This document shows positions 40,903 to 48,948 of a stretch of DNA of 64,000 bases, piece by piece. The translations under genes were made by a program, and so were the position numbers. Below the pieces are notes generated by a model. The model ran no database searches and had not been told where the DNA came from. It saw nothing but the letters and a program-made list of their open reading frames with translations. Source of the DNA: Paenibacillus stellifer (GTDB lineage Bacteria > Bacillota > Bacilli > Paenibacillales > Paenibacillaceae); contig NZ_CP009286.1 in assembly GCF_000758685.1 (NCBI RefSeq), forward strand, positions 3,874,501 to 3,938,500, in the 5' to 3' direction. Position 1 is the first letter of the stretch, and each line of letters opens with the position of its first letter.

Positions 40903-41688
40903 ATGTATCGACACCATCAAAAGGCTATTGAAGCTATTGCCGGCAAGCTGGGGGCCAGGGAAGAAGTGGTTGGGGTCATCATTGGAGGGTCGATTGCACA
41001 TGGATATGCCAGCGAAACCTCGGATGTTGATATTATGATTGTACTCAGCGACGAAGCTTATCAGCAGGCGATAAAGACAGGAGATCTCGGTTATTTTGAA
41101 ACAGAGTCCACTCCTTATGAGGGCGGCTATGTGGACGGCAAATGTGTGTCGGTGGACTATATCCGCAAGGTCGCGGAGTCTGGAAGCGAGCCTGCAAAGT
41201 TTGCGTTCAAGGATGCTTTTGCCGCTTATTCCAAGGTTGATGGTCTGGAGGAGCTGATCCGGGCTGCATCCAGCTATCCGCTGGATAAGAAAGAGGAGAA
41301 TATCCAGAAATTCTATGCCCAGTTCGAAACGTGGAAGTGGTACTACTACGAAGGATAAAAAAGAAACAACCAGCTGTTGATGGACTATTCCCGCACCAAT
41401 TACATCATGTTCGCCGGAAGACTGATCCTGGCTTATAATGAAATTTTGTTCCCCTCCTACAAATGGCTGCTCAAAGAGCTGGAGAAAGCCGAAGCGAAGC
41501 CGGACCATTTCATGCAGCTGCTGAATGATGTCATTGAGCTGAAGTCTGCGGAGTCGATTGAACTTTTGTACAACAGCATAACTGGATTTCACAACTGGTA
41601 TACCTCGGAAGAGCATTGGACCGTCCGGTTCATGATTGACAGCCAGCTGAACTGGTTAGACAGCATGGTGCCTGTATTGGATCTGTGA
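40903..41688 (+). pseudogene. Nucleotidyltransferase interrupted by one in-frame TAA
   Basis: The first part (151 codons) has the nucleotidyltransferase motif IIGGSIAHGYASETSDVDIM (G-G/S-x8-D-x-D) and VSVDYIRK. After WKWYYYEG a TAA stop (41356-41358) occurs, and the same frame continues for 110 codons with NNQLLMDYSRTNYIMFAG and a helical domain to WLDSMVPVLDL. Changing that TAA to GAA would restore a single 261-residue protein, so a nonsense mutation in an otherwise undamaged gene is the simplest reading. The first half alone may fold but lacks the helical domain. AGGAGG precedes the start. Confidence 0.82.
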
Positions 41689-41843
41689 GTGAATGGGCTA
41701 TCCCCTGGTATCTGGCGGGTCCGACTGGAGCCGGGGGTGAGCAGTGAGCGAGGTTCGGCTGGAGCCGTGATGCTGGGCTTCACTTTCCGGCCCAGTGCAG
41801 GGATGCGGCTGGAGAATTTAGCTTAACTCTGACCATAACAAAA

Positions 41844-41885
41844 ACTCCTTTTCTGAACTTGTGGTAAACAAGACCGAAAAGGAGT
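41844..41885 (-). terminator. Terminator of tRNA-Leu
   Basis: ACTCCTTTTC and GAAAAGGAGT arms with an inner CTTGT/ACAAG stem, followed on the minus strand by TTTTTG. It starts about 40 bases after the tRNA 3' end. Confidence 0.8.
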
Positions 41886-41922
41886 ATTATCGTCGTGGTT
41901 CTGTGTGTTGAAATTACTAGGA

Positions 41923-42008
41923 TGCCGAGGACCGGGATCGAACCGGTACGGTAGTCACCTACCGCAGGATTTTAAGTCCTGTGCGTCTGCCAATTCCGCC
42001 ACCCCGGC
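41923..42008 (-). tRNA. tRNA-Leu (anticodon UAA)
   Basis: An 86-base tRNA with long variable arm typical for leucine. Acceptor strands GCCGGGG and CCTCGGC pair with one wobble, the anticodon stem CAGGA/TCCTG encloses loop CTTAAAA (anticodon UAA), the variable arm GGTAG/CTACC pairs and the T arm holds GGTTCGATCCC. CCA is not encoded. A -10-like TATGAT lies about 45 bases upstream and a terminator follows. Confidence 0.95.
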
Positions 42009-42104
42009 AAGGGATGATGCTTAGTAGCGCCGCGTAGCGCGACAAGAGATATCATAGCATGGTTCTTGAAAAGACGCAAACCATTTTTTTGGCGTTTCCG
42101 TACC

Positions 42105-42932
42105 TTATGCGTTTGGCGTTTCGAGCACGGAACGCAGCCAGTCTGCCGACCGTTTCATGAACAGCAGCTGATTGGAAGCGTCGAAATGCTCAATGGCGTA
42201 GACGCCGTCATATCCGCTTTTGACAAGCTTGCCGACAATCTCTGCAATTGGGATGCAGCCCGAGCCCATCGGAGAGGGATACAGCGGAGTGCCGTCTGCC
42301 GCAATCTTGGGCGCGCCCGCCTCGGGATTGTCCAGCGAGCGGTCTTTGCAATGAACATGAACGATTCGGTTCTTAAGCTGCTCGTAAGCCGATAGTTCAT
42401 CCTCGCCCCGGTATTTGAAATTCCCCGTATCGAAGGTGCAGCCCAGCTCCGGAACCTGCTCCAGGAACCACAACAGCTCGGCTGACGTCGAGAACGGCGC
42501 CCGGCTGTCATCGAAATCCTCCATTGTCACTGTTATGCCCCGGTCCGATGCGTACCGGCACATGTCACGCAGACCTTCGCTCATCCGTTGCAGCGCCTGG
42601 CTCCGTTCTTCCGCTCCGGCAGATTCTTCGATAAATCCGGGAATGGCCAGTACCTTGTCCGCTCCCAGGAATGCAGCCGTCTCAATGAAGCGGTGCGCAC
42701 GCTCGGTCTGGGGCTGTTCTCCAAAATCGAAAAAACCGTACACACAAGCAGCTGTCAAGCCCGCTTCCTGAAGAGTGCTTCGGATCGCTTCCGGATCGGC
42801 GCTTGCCTGATCGAAGTCCAGCTCGACACCCTCAATCCCATACGCCTTCACCTGTTTCAGCACCTCTTGAATGGAAAGTCCCGTCTGTCCGCTTGCAGTC
42901 AGTGCATGATCGTAGAATACGGATATCTTCAT
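42105..42932 (-). CDS. Sugar phosphate isomerase/epimerase-type TIM barrel (xylose isomerase-like)
   Basis: A 275-residue AP-endonuclease-2-type TIM barrel. The expected metal ligands are visible as Glu in VTMEDFDDSRAP near 137, Asp in GCTFDTGNFKY near 168, His in VHVHCKDRS near 194 and Glu in VYAIEHFDASN near 250. Barrel strands GIEGVELDFD and ACVYGFFDFG start the fold. Members isomerise or epimerise sugars, inositol derivatives or similar; the substrate here is unknown. It is a lone gene between tRNA-Leu and the group II intron. Confidence 0.87.
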   Translation of the reverse strand: MKISVFYDHALTASGQTGLSIQEVLKQVKAYGIEGVELDFDQASADPEAIRSTLQEAGLTAACVYGFFDFGEQPQTERAHRFIETAAFLGADKVLAIPGFIEESAGAEERSQALQRMSEGLRDMCRYASDRGITVTMEDFDDSRAPFSTSAELLWFLEQVPELGCTFDTGNFKYRGEDELSAYEQLKNRIVHVHCKDRSLDNPEAGAPKIAADGTPLYPSPMGSGCIPIAEIVGKLVKSGYDGVYAIEHFDASNQLLFMKRSADWLRSVLETPNA

Positions 42933-43054
42933 CGTCTAATGTCTCCCTTCGAAGCCGGCGCATAACCGCAGCCCTGCTATGGACACTATAGAAGATTTAT
43001 GGGCAAAAGTCATTGTCCTATTACGCACATTCGACAAAAATTCGAAGCCCCAGA

Positions 43055-44959
43055 ATCGGATAGGAGGCTACCCATTAATTGAGTAGCCGACCTTCCACAC
43101 CACCGTACGTACCGTTCGGTATACGGCGGTTCAACCGTTTGAGTGCAATTGACGCAAGCGCTCGTACTGGGCAGGGAAGTCATAATACCCTGCCTGTACG
43201 AGCCTTTCGTTTGTTACAGAGCGATTCAATACTGCGCTTCTGGCTATTCGCCAGTAGCCCCGCCTTGTATTTCCCCATTGGTAAGCCTGCCACTCCGGTA
43301 TCCCCAGCTTTCGCAGATTTTGTACCTTCGTTCTTGGCTTCTTCCATTGCTTCCAGATGTACATGCGCATCCGCCTTCGCAGCCATTCATTCCAGTTTTG
43401 CAGGATTCGCTTCATGTCGGCTACGTAGAAGTGACCCAGCCAGCCGCGAATGTAGACTTTTACGTTCTCCATTACCTCTCTTGCACTCCTGCCTTGTCTT
43501 CGATTCGTGAGCTCTTTCAGTTTCCTCTTTGCTTTAGCGAGAGATTGCGGATGGGTGCGAATGTACACACCGTTCCCGTTCTTTCCCAGCGCATAGCCGA
43601 GGAATTTAAAGTGTTTCTGCGCCACGACGCTGACGACCTTACTCTTCTGCGGGTTCATTTGAAGTTTTAGCTTCTGCTCCAAGTACGTCCGGCTGGATTC
43701 CAGCAGTCGCATGGCTGCTCGTTTGCTCTTCGCCAGCACGACAATGTCGTCCGCATAGCGGATGACCCTCACGCCTCGGCTCTCCATCTCCTGATCGAAT
43801 TCGTTCAGATAGACATTTGACAAAAGCGGAGACAGCGGCCCGCCTTGCGGCGATCCTTCCTCCGTTGCGCGTCGTACCCCGTTTTCCATGACTCCGCTTT
43901 TCAGGTACTTTTTGATCAGGTCGATGACGCGTTTATCCTCGATCTGTTTGCGCAGCAAGTTCAAAAGAAGCTCATGGTTCAACGTGTCAAAGTATTTCGA
44001 CAGATCGATTTCAACCGCTTGTCCATAGCCCTGCTCGGCGTACGTTTTGACTTTCCGAATGGCCTGTTGCGCACTTCGACCCCGGCGGTAGCCATAGCTT
44101 CCATCCGAGAAAAGTGGCTCGAATAACGGTTGCAGTTGCTGGGAGATCGCTTGCTGGATCACCCGATCTACGACGGTCGGGATGCCGAGCTTTCTCACTC
44201 CGCTTCCATCTGGTTTGGGGATTTCCTTGCGCCGCACCGGGCTTGGTTTGTATTTCCCTTCCCGGATGCTTTGCAGCAGTTCATCTCTGTTTTCCCGCAG
44301 CCACGGAAGCGCCGCCTCTACGGTCATCCCATCGATCCCGGGCGCTCCGTGATTACTTTTGACCTGTTTGTACGCCCGGTTCAGATTATCTCTGTCCAGG
44401 ATGCGTTCCATCAGATCGTTTGCACCGTCTCTTTCTTTACCTTCCCGAGCTCCGGCACTCCGCACTCCCGCATACTCTTCGTGTTCCACACTATCCCTTT
44501 GAGGGCAGCCCTTTCGGTATTCTGCTTTCATCGCACCGGTTCTCCTTCCAGTCTGTACTCGAGACTTACGATTGTTCAGCCCTTCCGCTTGCCGCTGACG
44601 CAACAGGCGTACTATGGCGTCTGCTGACCTCTCACAACAAGCTTTACTCCGTGTTTCGGATTTTTTTTCTCCTACTCCCCGTCTGTGAGATCTCCCCGGG
44701 TAAGAGCGATAACTTTCCCCTCATCTATCTGCCACATTTACATCATGGGATTCGGGCAGTATTGGACTTTGCTTTGTGTGGCAAGCTCGTCCGTCCCATC
44801 ATGCCTTATATGTGATTTCTGTTCGTCAGACCGAGGGTTTGCCTCCAGCTTCCTTCAGATTCCGCCTCGCGGCGGACACCCTTGCCTTCAGCTAACAGTT
44901 CCTACTGCCAAGCCCGTAGCGGACTTTCACCGCCGAGTTATCGCCCATGCCGGGCGCAC
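43055..44959 (-). mobile_element. Group II intron, probably class C
   Basis: The minus strand begins GTGCGCCCGGCATGGGCG at 44959, matching the GUGCG-type 5' end of bacterial group II introns, contains a maturase gene, and ends after a domain V/VI-like stretch (AACGGTACGTACGGTGG, then CTACTCAATTAATGGGTAG) at an AT near 43055. The element sits just downstream of a strong stem-loop (44969-45000), as class C introns do. It is about 1.9 kb. The exact boundaries are inferred from motif position. Confidence 0.8.
43131..44531 (-). CDS. ltrA: Group II intron reverse transcriptase/maturase
   Basis: A 466-residue intron-encoded protein. The RT domain has GAPGIDGMTVEAALPWLREN, IPTVVDRVIQQAISQQL, DGSYGYRRGRSAQQAI, the GSPQGGPLSPLLSNVYLNEFD block and the active-site VIRYADDIVVLAKS. 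The maturase X domain with RGWLGHFYVADMKRILQNWNEWLRRRMR follows, and the C-terminus (GIPEWQAYQWGNTRRGYWRIARS) is typical for bacterial class C; no HNH endonuclease domain is seen. AAGGAG precedes the ATG at 44531; upstream codons are ignored. The gene appears intact, so the intron may still be mobile. Confidence 0.93.
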   Translation of the reverse strand: MKAEYRKGCPQRDSVEHEEYAGVRSAGAREGKERDGANDLMERILDRDNLNRAYKQVKSNHGAPGIDGMTVEAALPWLRENRDELLQSIREGKYKPSPVRRKEIPKPDGSGVRKLGIPTVVDRVIQQAISQQLQPLFEPLFSDGSYGYRRGRSAQQAIRKVKTYAEQGYGQAVEIDLSKYFDTLNHELLLNLLRKQIEDKRVIDLIKKYLKSGVMENGVRRATEEGSPQGGPLSPLLSNVYLNEFDQEMESRGVRVIRYADDIVVLAKSKRAAMRLLESSRTYLEQKLKLQMNPQKSKVVSVVAQKHFKFLGYALGKNGNGVYIRTHPQSLAKAKRKLKELTNRRQGRSAREVMENVKVYIRGWLGHFYVADMKRILQNWNEWLRRRMRMYIWKQWKKPRTKVQNLRKLGIPEWQAYQWGNTRRGYWRIARSAVLNRSVTNERLVQAGYYDFPAQYERLRQLHSNG

Positions 44960-44968
44960 CACAGATAT

Positions 44969-45000
44969 GACCCGCACTGGCGCTGCCGCCTGTACGGGCC
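44969..45000 (-). promoter_or_regulatory. Stem-loop at the intron insertion site
   Basis: GGCCCGTACAGGCG and CGCCAGTGCGGGTC pair nearly perfectly around GCAG, ten bases upstream of the intron 5' end. It lies after the WGxxG-protein gene and resembles the hairpin targets used by class C introns. Confidence 0.65.
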
Positions 45001-45023
45001 ATGACTGTATTGCCGAGTGAAAA

Positions 45024-45395
45024 TTAACGGCGGTCGCCGCTAGTCGTTCTGTCACCAGTTCTGCTGCGCATGCCGACTAGGCCGAACAAGCCGAGCAGAC
45101 CGAGCCAGCCCCAGTTCGAGCCGCGGGTAGTGGTCGCTGTCGTGCTGGTAGCGCGGTAAGTGCCGGTACGGGTTGTGTTCAGCGGAGCTACCGTGCCGGC
45201 GCGGTTCGTCATTGTACCATCATTGGTATATGTGCCTGTTGGGTAAGTCGTGTTATAGCCCCGAGTCACATTGCCGGTCACGCCGTCATTGGTGTACACG
45301 CCAACAGTTCCCGCTGCACTTTCGGCATAGCCGGCTCCAGCCAGACTCATCGACAGAACAGCACTGCAAGCAAGAGTTGCCATCAGCTTTTTCAA
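45024..45395 (-). CDS. Secreted WGxxGxxG-motif protein
   Basis: A 123-residue exported protein. The N-terminus MKKLMATLACSAVLSMSLAG is a signal peptide. The mature part is Thr/Asn/Gly-rich (VYTNDGVTGNVTRGYNTTYP), and the end has NWGWLGLLGLFGLVGMRSR, the WGxxGxxG motif of small Bacillota proteins with a C-terminal hydrophobic segment and basic tail. The start is TTG after AGGAGGG. The function is unknown; it is probably anchored in the membrane by the C-terminal helix. The intron stem-loop lies directly downstream. Confidence 0.75.
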   Translation of the reverse strand: MKKLMATLACSAVLSMSLAGAGYAESAAGTVGVYTNDGVTGNVTRGYNTTYPTGTYTNDGTMTNRAGTVAPLNTTRTGTYRATSTTATTTRGSNWGWLGLLGLFGLVGMRSRTGDRTTSGDRR

Positions 45396-45519
45396 AGGTA
45401 AGTCCCTCCTGTTTGGGTTAGTCGCTGTTAGCTTCCCCCGGCCCCTGCTTCTCTATGCAGGAAAATCCGAATGAATCCGCACGTCGCGGAGCACACTACC
45501 GAAGAAAGGAGGTATATCC

Positions 45520-45672
45520 ATGGACATCCATAGCGACCGGTATCAGGTGGCACCTCTTGAAGAACGGGAAGAGGCGATCGAGATTATCCGAAGCGCCGAA
45601 GCCGACATCTCCCGGCTGACCGGAAGCCCGGTTACCCTCATCGCTTACGAGAAGAACGACCAGCAGGCCTGA
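45520..45672 (+). CDS. Small hypothetical protein (50 aa)
   Basis: A perfect AAAGGAGG site precedes the ATG. The product is charged and helical, with EERE, AIEIIRSAEADISRLTG and a terminal VTLIAYEKNDQQA. No family is recognised. It is divergent from the WGxxG-protein gene. Strong translation signals and a lack of alternative frames support it as a real gene. Confidence 0.65.
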   Translation: MDIHSDRYQVAPLEEREEAIEIIRSAEADISRLTGSPVTLIAYEKNDQQA

Positions 45673-45689
45673 ACAGGCAGAACCTGAGA

Positions 45690-46025
45690 TCAGGCAGGCT
45701 GCACCTCCACAATGTGGTCGAGGCTGATCCATTTCCATTCGCCCGACCACTGAAGCTTGATTTCCCGGGTATGCGCGTGGATCGAGGTGACGAAGCCGCT
45801 CAGCGTCACATTCTCGAACGGATCGAACAGAACCAGGGTGACCCGCACATGCTCCCGCAGCGAAAGTGTCAGCAGTCTCTCCATTTCTTCCCGCTTCTGA
45901 TCGTCCAGCACAGGGCGCTCCCGCCGGAGCGTCTCTTTCTGTTCCTCCAGTATCCGTCTTTTATGCTCGGGCAGCATCATTCGGCTGCTCTCCCATAGTC
46001 CGTTTCCCTCGAGTTTCTTGCCCAA
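45690..46025 (-). CDS. YolD-like family protein
   Basis: A 111-residue YolD-like protein. The family start GNGLWESSRMMLPEHKRRI, RPVLDDQKREEMERLL and the final WKWISLDHIVEVQ are present. YolD proteins usually accompany a UmuC/DinB-type polymerase gene in SOS-linked operons; no polymerase gene is adjacent here, so this is an orphan copy. Start is TTG at 46025 behind AAGGAGG. Confidence 0.85.
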   Translation of the reverse strand: MGKKLEGNGLWESSRMMLPEHKRRILEEQKETLRRERPVLDDQKREEMERLLTLSLREHVRVTLVLFDPFENVTLSGFVTSIHAHTREIKLQWSGEWKWISLDHIVEVQPA

Positions 46026-46362
46026 AGGAATTCGCCTCCTTCATATTATGGGAACGTATGTTTGTATTATATCCGCATCGCCGCCATTTCATCAACAAGG
46101 AAAAAATGACATAAGTATTAACGCCTGCTTCGTCATTGGGCGACGGGCGTTTTACCGGGAAGAATTAAGGCCTTTTTAAGCGCGAAACTGATAAATCTAA
46201 TATTTGCAAATAGCGCTATAAAGTGAGCTTCGGCCGGGTGAAGCGGATTCAGATACATGGCATGGCGTAATCCTCTCTTTTACATGTCAAAAAAGTACAT
46301 GTCAAAAAAGACGCCGGCGGCATATGCGCCGCAGCGCCTGACAGGTTACGATAAAGGTCTGT
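46026..46362. other. Intergenic region with a terminator and short repeats
   Basis: Contains a GC-rich hairpin at 46313-46338 followed by T6 on the minus strand (terminator of the lipoprotein gene), two direct copies of ACATGTCAAAAAAG at about 46282-46310, and an AACGCC/GGCGTT hairpin near 46120-46155. No gene is apparent. Confidence 0.6.
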
Positions 46363-46887
46363 TTAATTGGCTTTCTGATCGCTCAGCAGTCCGGTCGCTT
46401 CCCTGGCCTGATTGAGCTTGGAGATGCCGTACAGCATCACGATATCGGCATTTTTGTTCATCTGGTCGAACTGCTCAGCAGTAACGCTCGGGGAATCCGC
46501 ACTTTCGGATGCTTCTTTCTTGATGTTGTACGCTTTTTCGAAGGAGTCCTTGGCTTCAATCAGCATCTTCTCGATCTCATCTGGAAAACGGGACGATACC
46601 TTAACTTTCTTAGCCTTATCCGCCAGATCGGATGACGTATCCTGAAATTTCTCAATCGCCTTCTCCAGATCATCTGCCGCCAAGGTTCCTGCTGAATAAG
46701 CGGACAGCGCTTTATTAAAGTCATCCAGTGACGATTTGGAGCTCTCGTCAAGGGCCGAGATTTCATTATAGAAATTCTGGACGTTCTCTTTCGTATCTTC
46801 CTGCGAAAACTCGGGCTGTGTTGTACCGCTGCAGGCACTGAGCAGCATGATCGCTGCAGCCGCGCCGGCGAGTAAGGCTTTTCTCAT
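46363..46887 (-). CDS. Putative lipoprotein with helical domain
   Basis: A 174-residue lipoprotein: MRKALLAGAAAAIMLLSACSG has a lipobox LSAC with lipidated Cys near residue 19. The mature part is almost entirely helical and charged (for example DTKENVQNFYNEISALDESS and AKDSFEKAYNIKKEASESAD). No enzyme motif is seen and no named family is recognised. AGGAGGG precedes the ATG at 46887; the longer upstream frame is ignored. It is divergent from the nuclease gene. Confidence 0.8.
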   Translation of the reverse strand: MRKALLAGAAAAIMLLSACSGTTQPEFSQEDTKENVQNFYNEISALDESSKSSLDDFNKALSAYSAGTLAADDLEKAIEKFQDTSSDLADKAKKVKVSSRFPDEIEKMLIEAKDSFEKAYNIKKEASESADSPSVTAEQFDQMNKNADIVMLYGISKLNQAREATGLLSDQKAN

Positions 46888-47024
46888 CTCTATGATCCCT
46901 CCTGCTATAAAAGCATAGAGAAGATTGCCCGTTTGCGCAACAAAAAAAATCGGGAATTTTCTACCCTGCGCCTGCCCCGAGCGATTATAATGTAAAAGAT
47001 ACCGCCGCAAGAAGGAGATGGAAA

Positions 47025-47465
47025 GTGCGCAAACGAAAATTGAACCGAAATCTGATTCTCCTTATTTTGCTGCTGATCGTGCTGGCCTACCTCGCCGAAC
47101 GGAACGGCTGGGTCGTTCAGGAGCAGGAGCCGCCGGGTACGGCGGTTGTGAAGCTGGTGTTCCCTTCGGACGAGTATCCGGAGACAGCAGAACATATCCA
47201 GAAGGCAATTGAAAGCGGAGAGCCGAGCGTCTGTACAATTGACCGGGATGGCGCCGAGGAGAACCGCAAGGAGTCGCTCAAAGGCGTTCCCACCAAGAAG
47301 CGTTATGACCGCGACGAATGGCCTATGGCCATGTGCAAGGAAGGCGGCGCAGGCGCGGACATCGAATACATAAAGCCGGCCGACAACCGCGGCGCGGGCA
47401 GCTGGATCGGCAATCAGCTCGATGAGTACCCGGATGGAACCCGGGTTGAATTCATCATCCCCTGA
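47025..47465 (+). CDS. NucA/NucB-type deoxyribonuclease
   Basis: A 146-residue secreted or membrane-anchored DNase of the NucA/NucB family. An N-terminal hydrophobic segment [15 protein letters not shown] serves as signal or anchor. The catalytic region [20 protein letters not shown] (family D-R-D-E-W-P motif) is near residues 99-118, followed by [12 protein letters not shown] and a final VEFIIP. NucB degrades DNA during sporulation and in biofilms; NucA acts in competence. Start GTG after AAGGAG. Which of the two roles applies is not clear. Confidence 0.92.
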   Translation: MRKRKLNRNLILLILLLIVLAYLAERNGWVVQEQEPPGTAVVKLVFPSDEYPETAEHIQKAIESGEPSVCTIDRDGAEENRKESLKGVPTKKRYDRDEWPMAMCKEGGAGADIEYIKPADNRGAGSWIGNQLDEYPDGTRVEFIIP

Positions 47466-47485
47466 TCTGTCCTCTAATAATGCAG

Positions 47486-47516
47486 CAGCCCCCTCCAATT
47501 TTTTTGGAAGGGGCTG
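47486..47516. terminator. Terminator between the nuclease and YjcZ genes
   Basis: CAGCCCC/GGGGCTG hairpin with an A/T loop between two convergent genes. Confidence 0.75.
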
Positions 47517-47537
47517 TGTGTATCAGGTTAGAAAGCC

Positions 47538-47651
47538 TTACAGGCAGAAAGCTTTGGTGATGATTACCAGCAAAATGAACAGCACCAGAATAGCAGTTGT
47601 CGAAGTCCAAGGCCCGTAACCGCCTGCACCTACGCCACAAGCTTCACCCAT
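47538..47651 (-). CDS. YjcZ-family small sporulation-type protein (copy 1)
   Basis: A 37-residue peptide, Gly-rich at first (GVGAGGYGPW) and ending in a hydrophobic helix ILVLFILLVIITKAFCL, the pattern of the YjcZ/CotJ-associated sporulation peptides of Bacillales. AAGGAGG is spaced for the ATG at 47651; another ATG six bases upstream is too close. First of three similar genes in a row. Confidence 0.85.
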   Translation of the reverse strand: MGEACGVGAGGYGPWTSTTAILVLFILLVIITKAFCL

Positions 47652-47748
47652 CGTCATTTCCTCCTTTATAATGGATATATCACAGAATATGCGTCATAGA
47701 CTCCAGTGATTGGGTGTTGTGAAGAAAACATTCGGTAAAAATGGACAA

Positions 47749-47883
47749 TTAGATCCAGAAGGACTTCGTAATAATGACCAGAAGAATGAACAGAACCAGA
47801 ATTGCCCCGGTCGAGGTTCCTGGACAGTAAGCCGGTCCCATGTGTGCTCCGCCTACTTCTTCGCCGCCGCAGTATCCACCCAT
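47749..47883 (-). CDS. YjcZ-family small sporulation-type protein (copy 2)
   Basis: A 44-residue peptide with a Gly/Glu-rich head (GGYCGGEEVGGAH) and the same C-terminal helix ILVLFILLVIITKSFWI. AAGGAGG precedes the ATG. Each copy has its own ribosome binding site and spacer, suggesting separate or readthrough expression. Confidence 0.87.
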   Translation of the reverse strand: MGGYCGGEEVGGAHMGPAYCPGTSTGAILVLFILLVIITKSFWI

Positions 47884-47996
47884 AATCGACACCCTCCTTA
47901 ATGTTTGATACACCACAGCATATGACTACCTGTGCCCTGCTGTACTGGGCATAACGGTAAACAAATGCGGGACAGAAGCCGGGACAGACAAAAAAA

Positions 47997-48017
47997 CTGC
48001 CGGCGTTATGCCGGCAG
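47997..48017 (-). terminator. Terminator after YjcZ copy 3
   Basis: CTGCCGGC/GCCGGCAG hairpin followed by a T run on the minus strand, 26 bases beyond the stop codon. Confidence 0.85.
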
Positions 48018-48042
48018 GGCTCCACCGTACAAACGGCGAAAC

Positions 48043-48162
48043 CTAGATAAAGAAGGTACGGGAGACAATCACCAGAAGAATGAACAGAACCAGAATTGTC
48101 GTGGTCGAGGTCCAGCCTCCGTAGCCTGCACCAGCGACATTGTTCGAGTTGTTGTCACACAT
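48043..48162 (-). CDS. YjcZ-family small sporulation-type protein (copy 3)
   Basis: A 39-residue peptide with an Asn-rich head (CDNNSNNVAGAGYGGW) and C-terminal helix ILVLFILLVIVSRTFFI. GGAGGAATT precedes the ATG. It is the first gene of the tandem set in the direction of reading. Confidence 0.87.
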   Translation of the reverse strand: MCDNNSNNVAGAGYGGWTSTTTILVLFILLVIVSRTFFI

Positions 48163-48243
48163 GAACAATTCCTCCTTCTAAATGTGATTCATCACAGCAT
48201 ATGCCGTGCGCTGCGCCGCAAACTGGGTAATCAGGAAATGAAA

Positions 48244-48813
48244 ATGGCAAGGAAACCAATTACTATGGGAGTGTCCGTCCGAATGTTGAAACTGAAGCGA
48301 ATCCGGCTTCTTGCGGTTCTGATCGCCATCGCTCTGCTGGGACTGGAAGTTTGGTCCGGAAGAGAAGAGCCTCAAGATTACGAGGACGAGGTCTTGGCTA
48401 CTCATACTTTTAGCTTCATCCTCAACCAGAAAGCGAAGGTCGTCTCGGTTACAGACGGCGATACGTTTACTATCAGGCTGGACGACGGCTCAAAGGAGAA
48501 GGTGCGTCTCATTCTGATTGATACGCCTGAAATGTCGCCTGAAGAGCCATACGGACCGGAGGCTTCGGCCTTCACGAGAAAGCTTCTGCAGGACAAGAAG
48601 GTTACACTGGAGTTCGATAAATCCGAACGGGACCGTTACGGGCGCCTGCTCGCCTATGCTTACATCGGGGAAGAGATGGTCAATGAGCTGCTGCTTGAAA
48701 AGGGCCTTGCCCGCGTTGCTGTTTTTCCGCCTGATGTGAGATATGAGGAACGGTTCCGTGACGTTGAACGCAAGGCGCAGGCGGCCGGTCTTGGGATTTG
48801 GAGCGTGGAATAA
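48244..48813 (+). CDS. Thermonuclease (SNase-like) with N-terminal membrane anchor
   Basis: A 189-residue nuclease of the staphylococcal-nuclease family. After a basic N-terminus and hydrophobic segment IRLLAVLIAIALLGLEVW comes the SNase fold: VVSVTDGDTFTIRLDDG, KVRLILIDTPEM with the first catalytic Arg, GPEASAFTRKLL with the Glu, and DRYGRLLAYAYIG with the second Arg. AGGA is 7 bases before ATG 48244; the long open frame further upstream is antisense to YjcZ genes and not real. Probably acts on nucleic acids at the cell surface. Confidence 0.9.
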   Translation: MARKPITMGVSVRMLKLKRIRLLAVLIAIALLGLEVWSGREEPQDYEDEVLATHTFSFILNQKAKVVSVTDGDTFTIRLDDGSKEKVRLILIDTPEMSPEEPYGPEASAFTRKLLQDKKVTLEFDKSERDRYGRLLAYAYIGEEMVNELLLEKGLARVAVFPPDVRYEERFRDVERKAQAAGLGIWSVE

Positions 48814-48819
48814 TGCAAA

Positions 48820-48900
48820 AAAGGACCCTGCCGGAATCCGGCAAGGTCAAGTGTCATCTAGGGGGTATGTGTTTACTATAATCCCCCGAGCTTAAAGCAG
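48820..48900 (-). ncRNA. Conserved pre-terminator element, copy A
   Basis: On the minus strand an AGCTT-TATA-containing stretch leads into CCCCCTAGATGACACTTG and then a strong hairpin ending in TCCTTTTTT. An 18-base core is identical to copy B at 49697-49714, with the same layout. It lies after the stop codon of the 48949-49554 gene. It may be a conserved 3'-UTR or a small RNA with terminator. Confidence 0.45.
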
Positions 48901-48948
48901 CATGAGAACAAGTTGAAGGTTCCCTGAATATCGGCTTAGCCAGAGGAT

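Noticed and set aside
47932..48813. Thermonuclease as a 293-residue protein
   Set aside because: The first hundred codons are antisense to YjcZ copy 3 and its terminator; the start with a spaced AGGA is at 48244.
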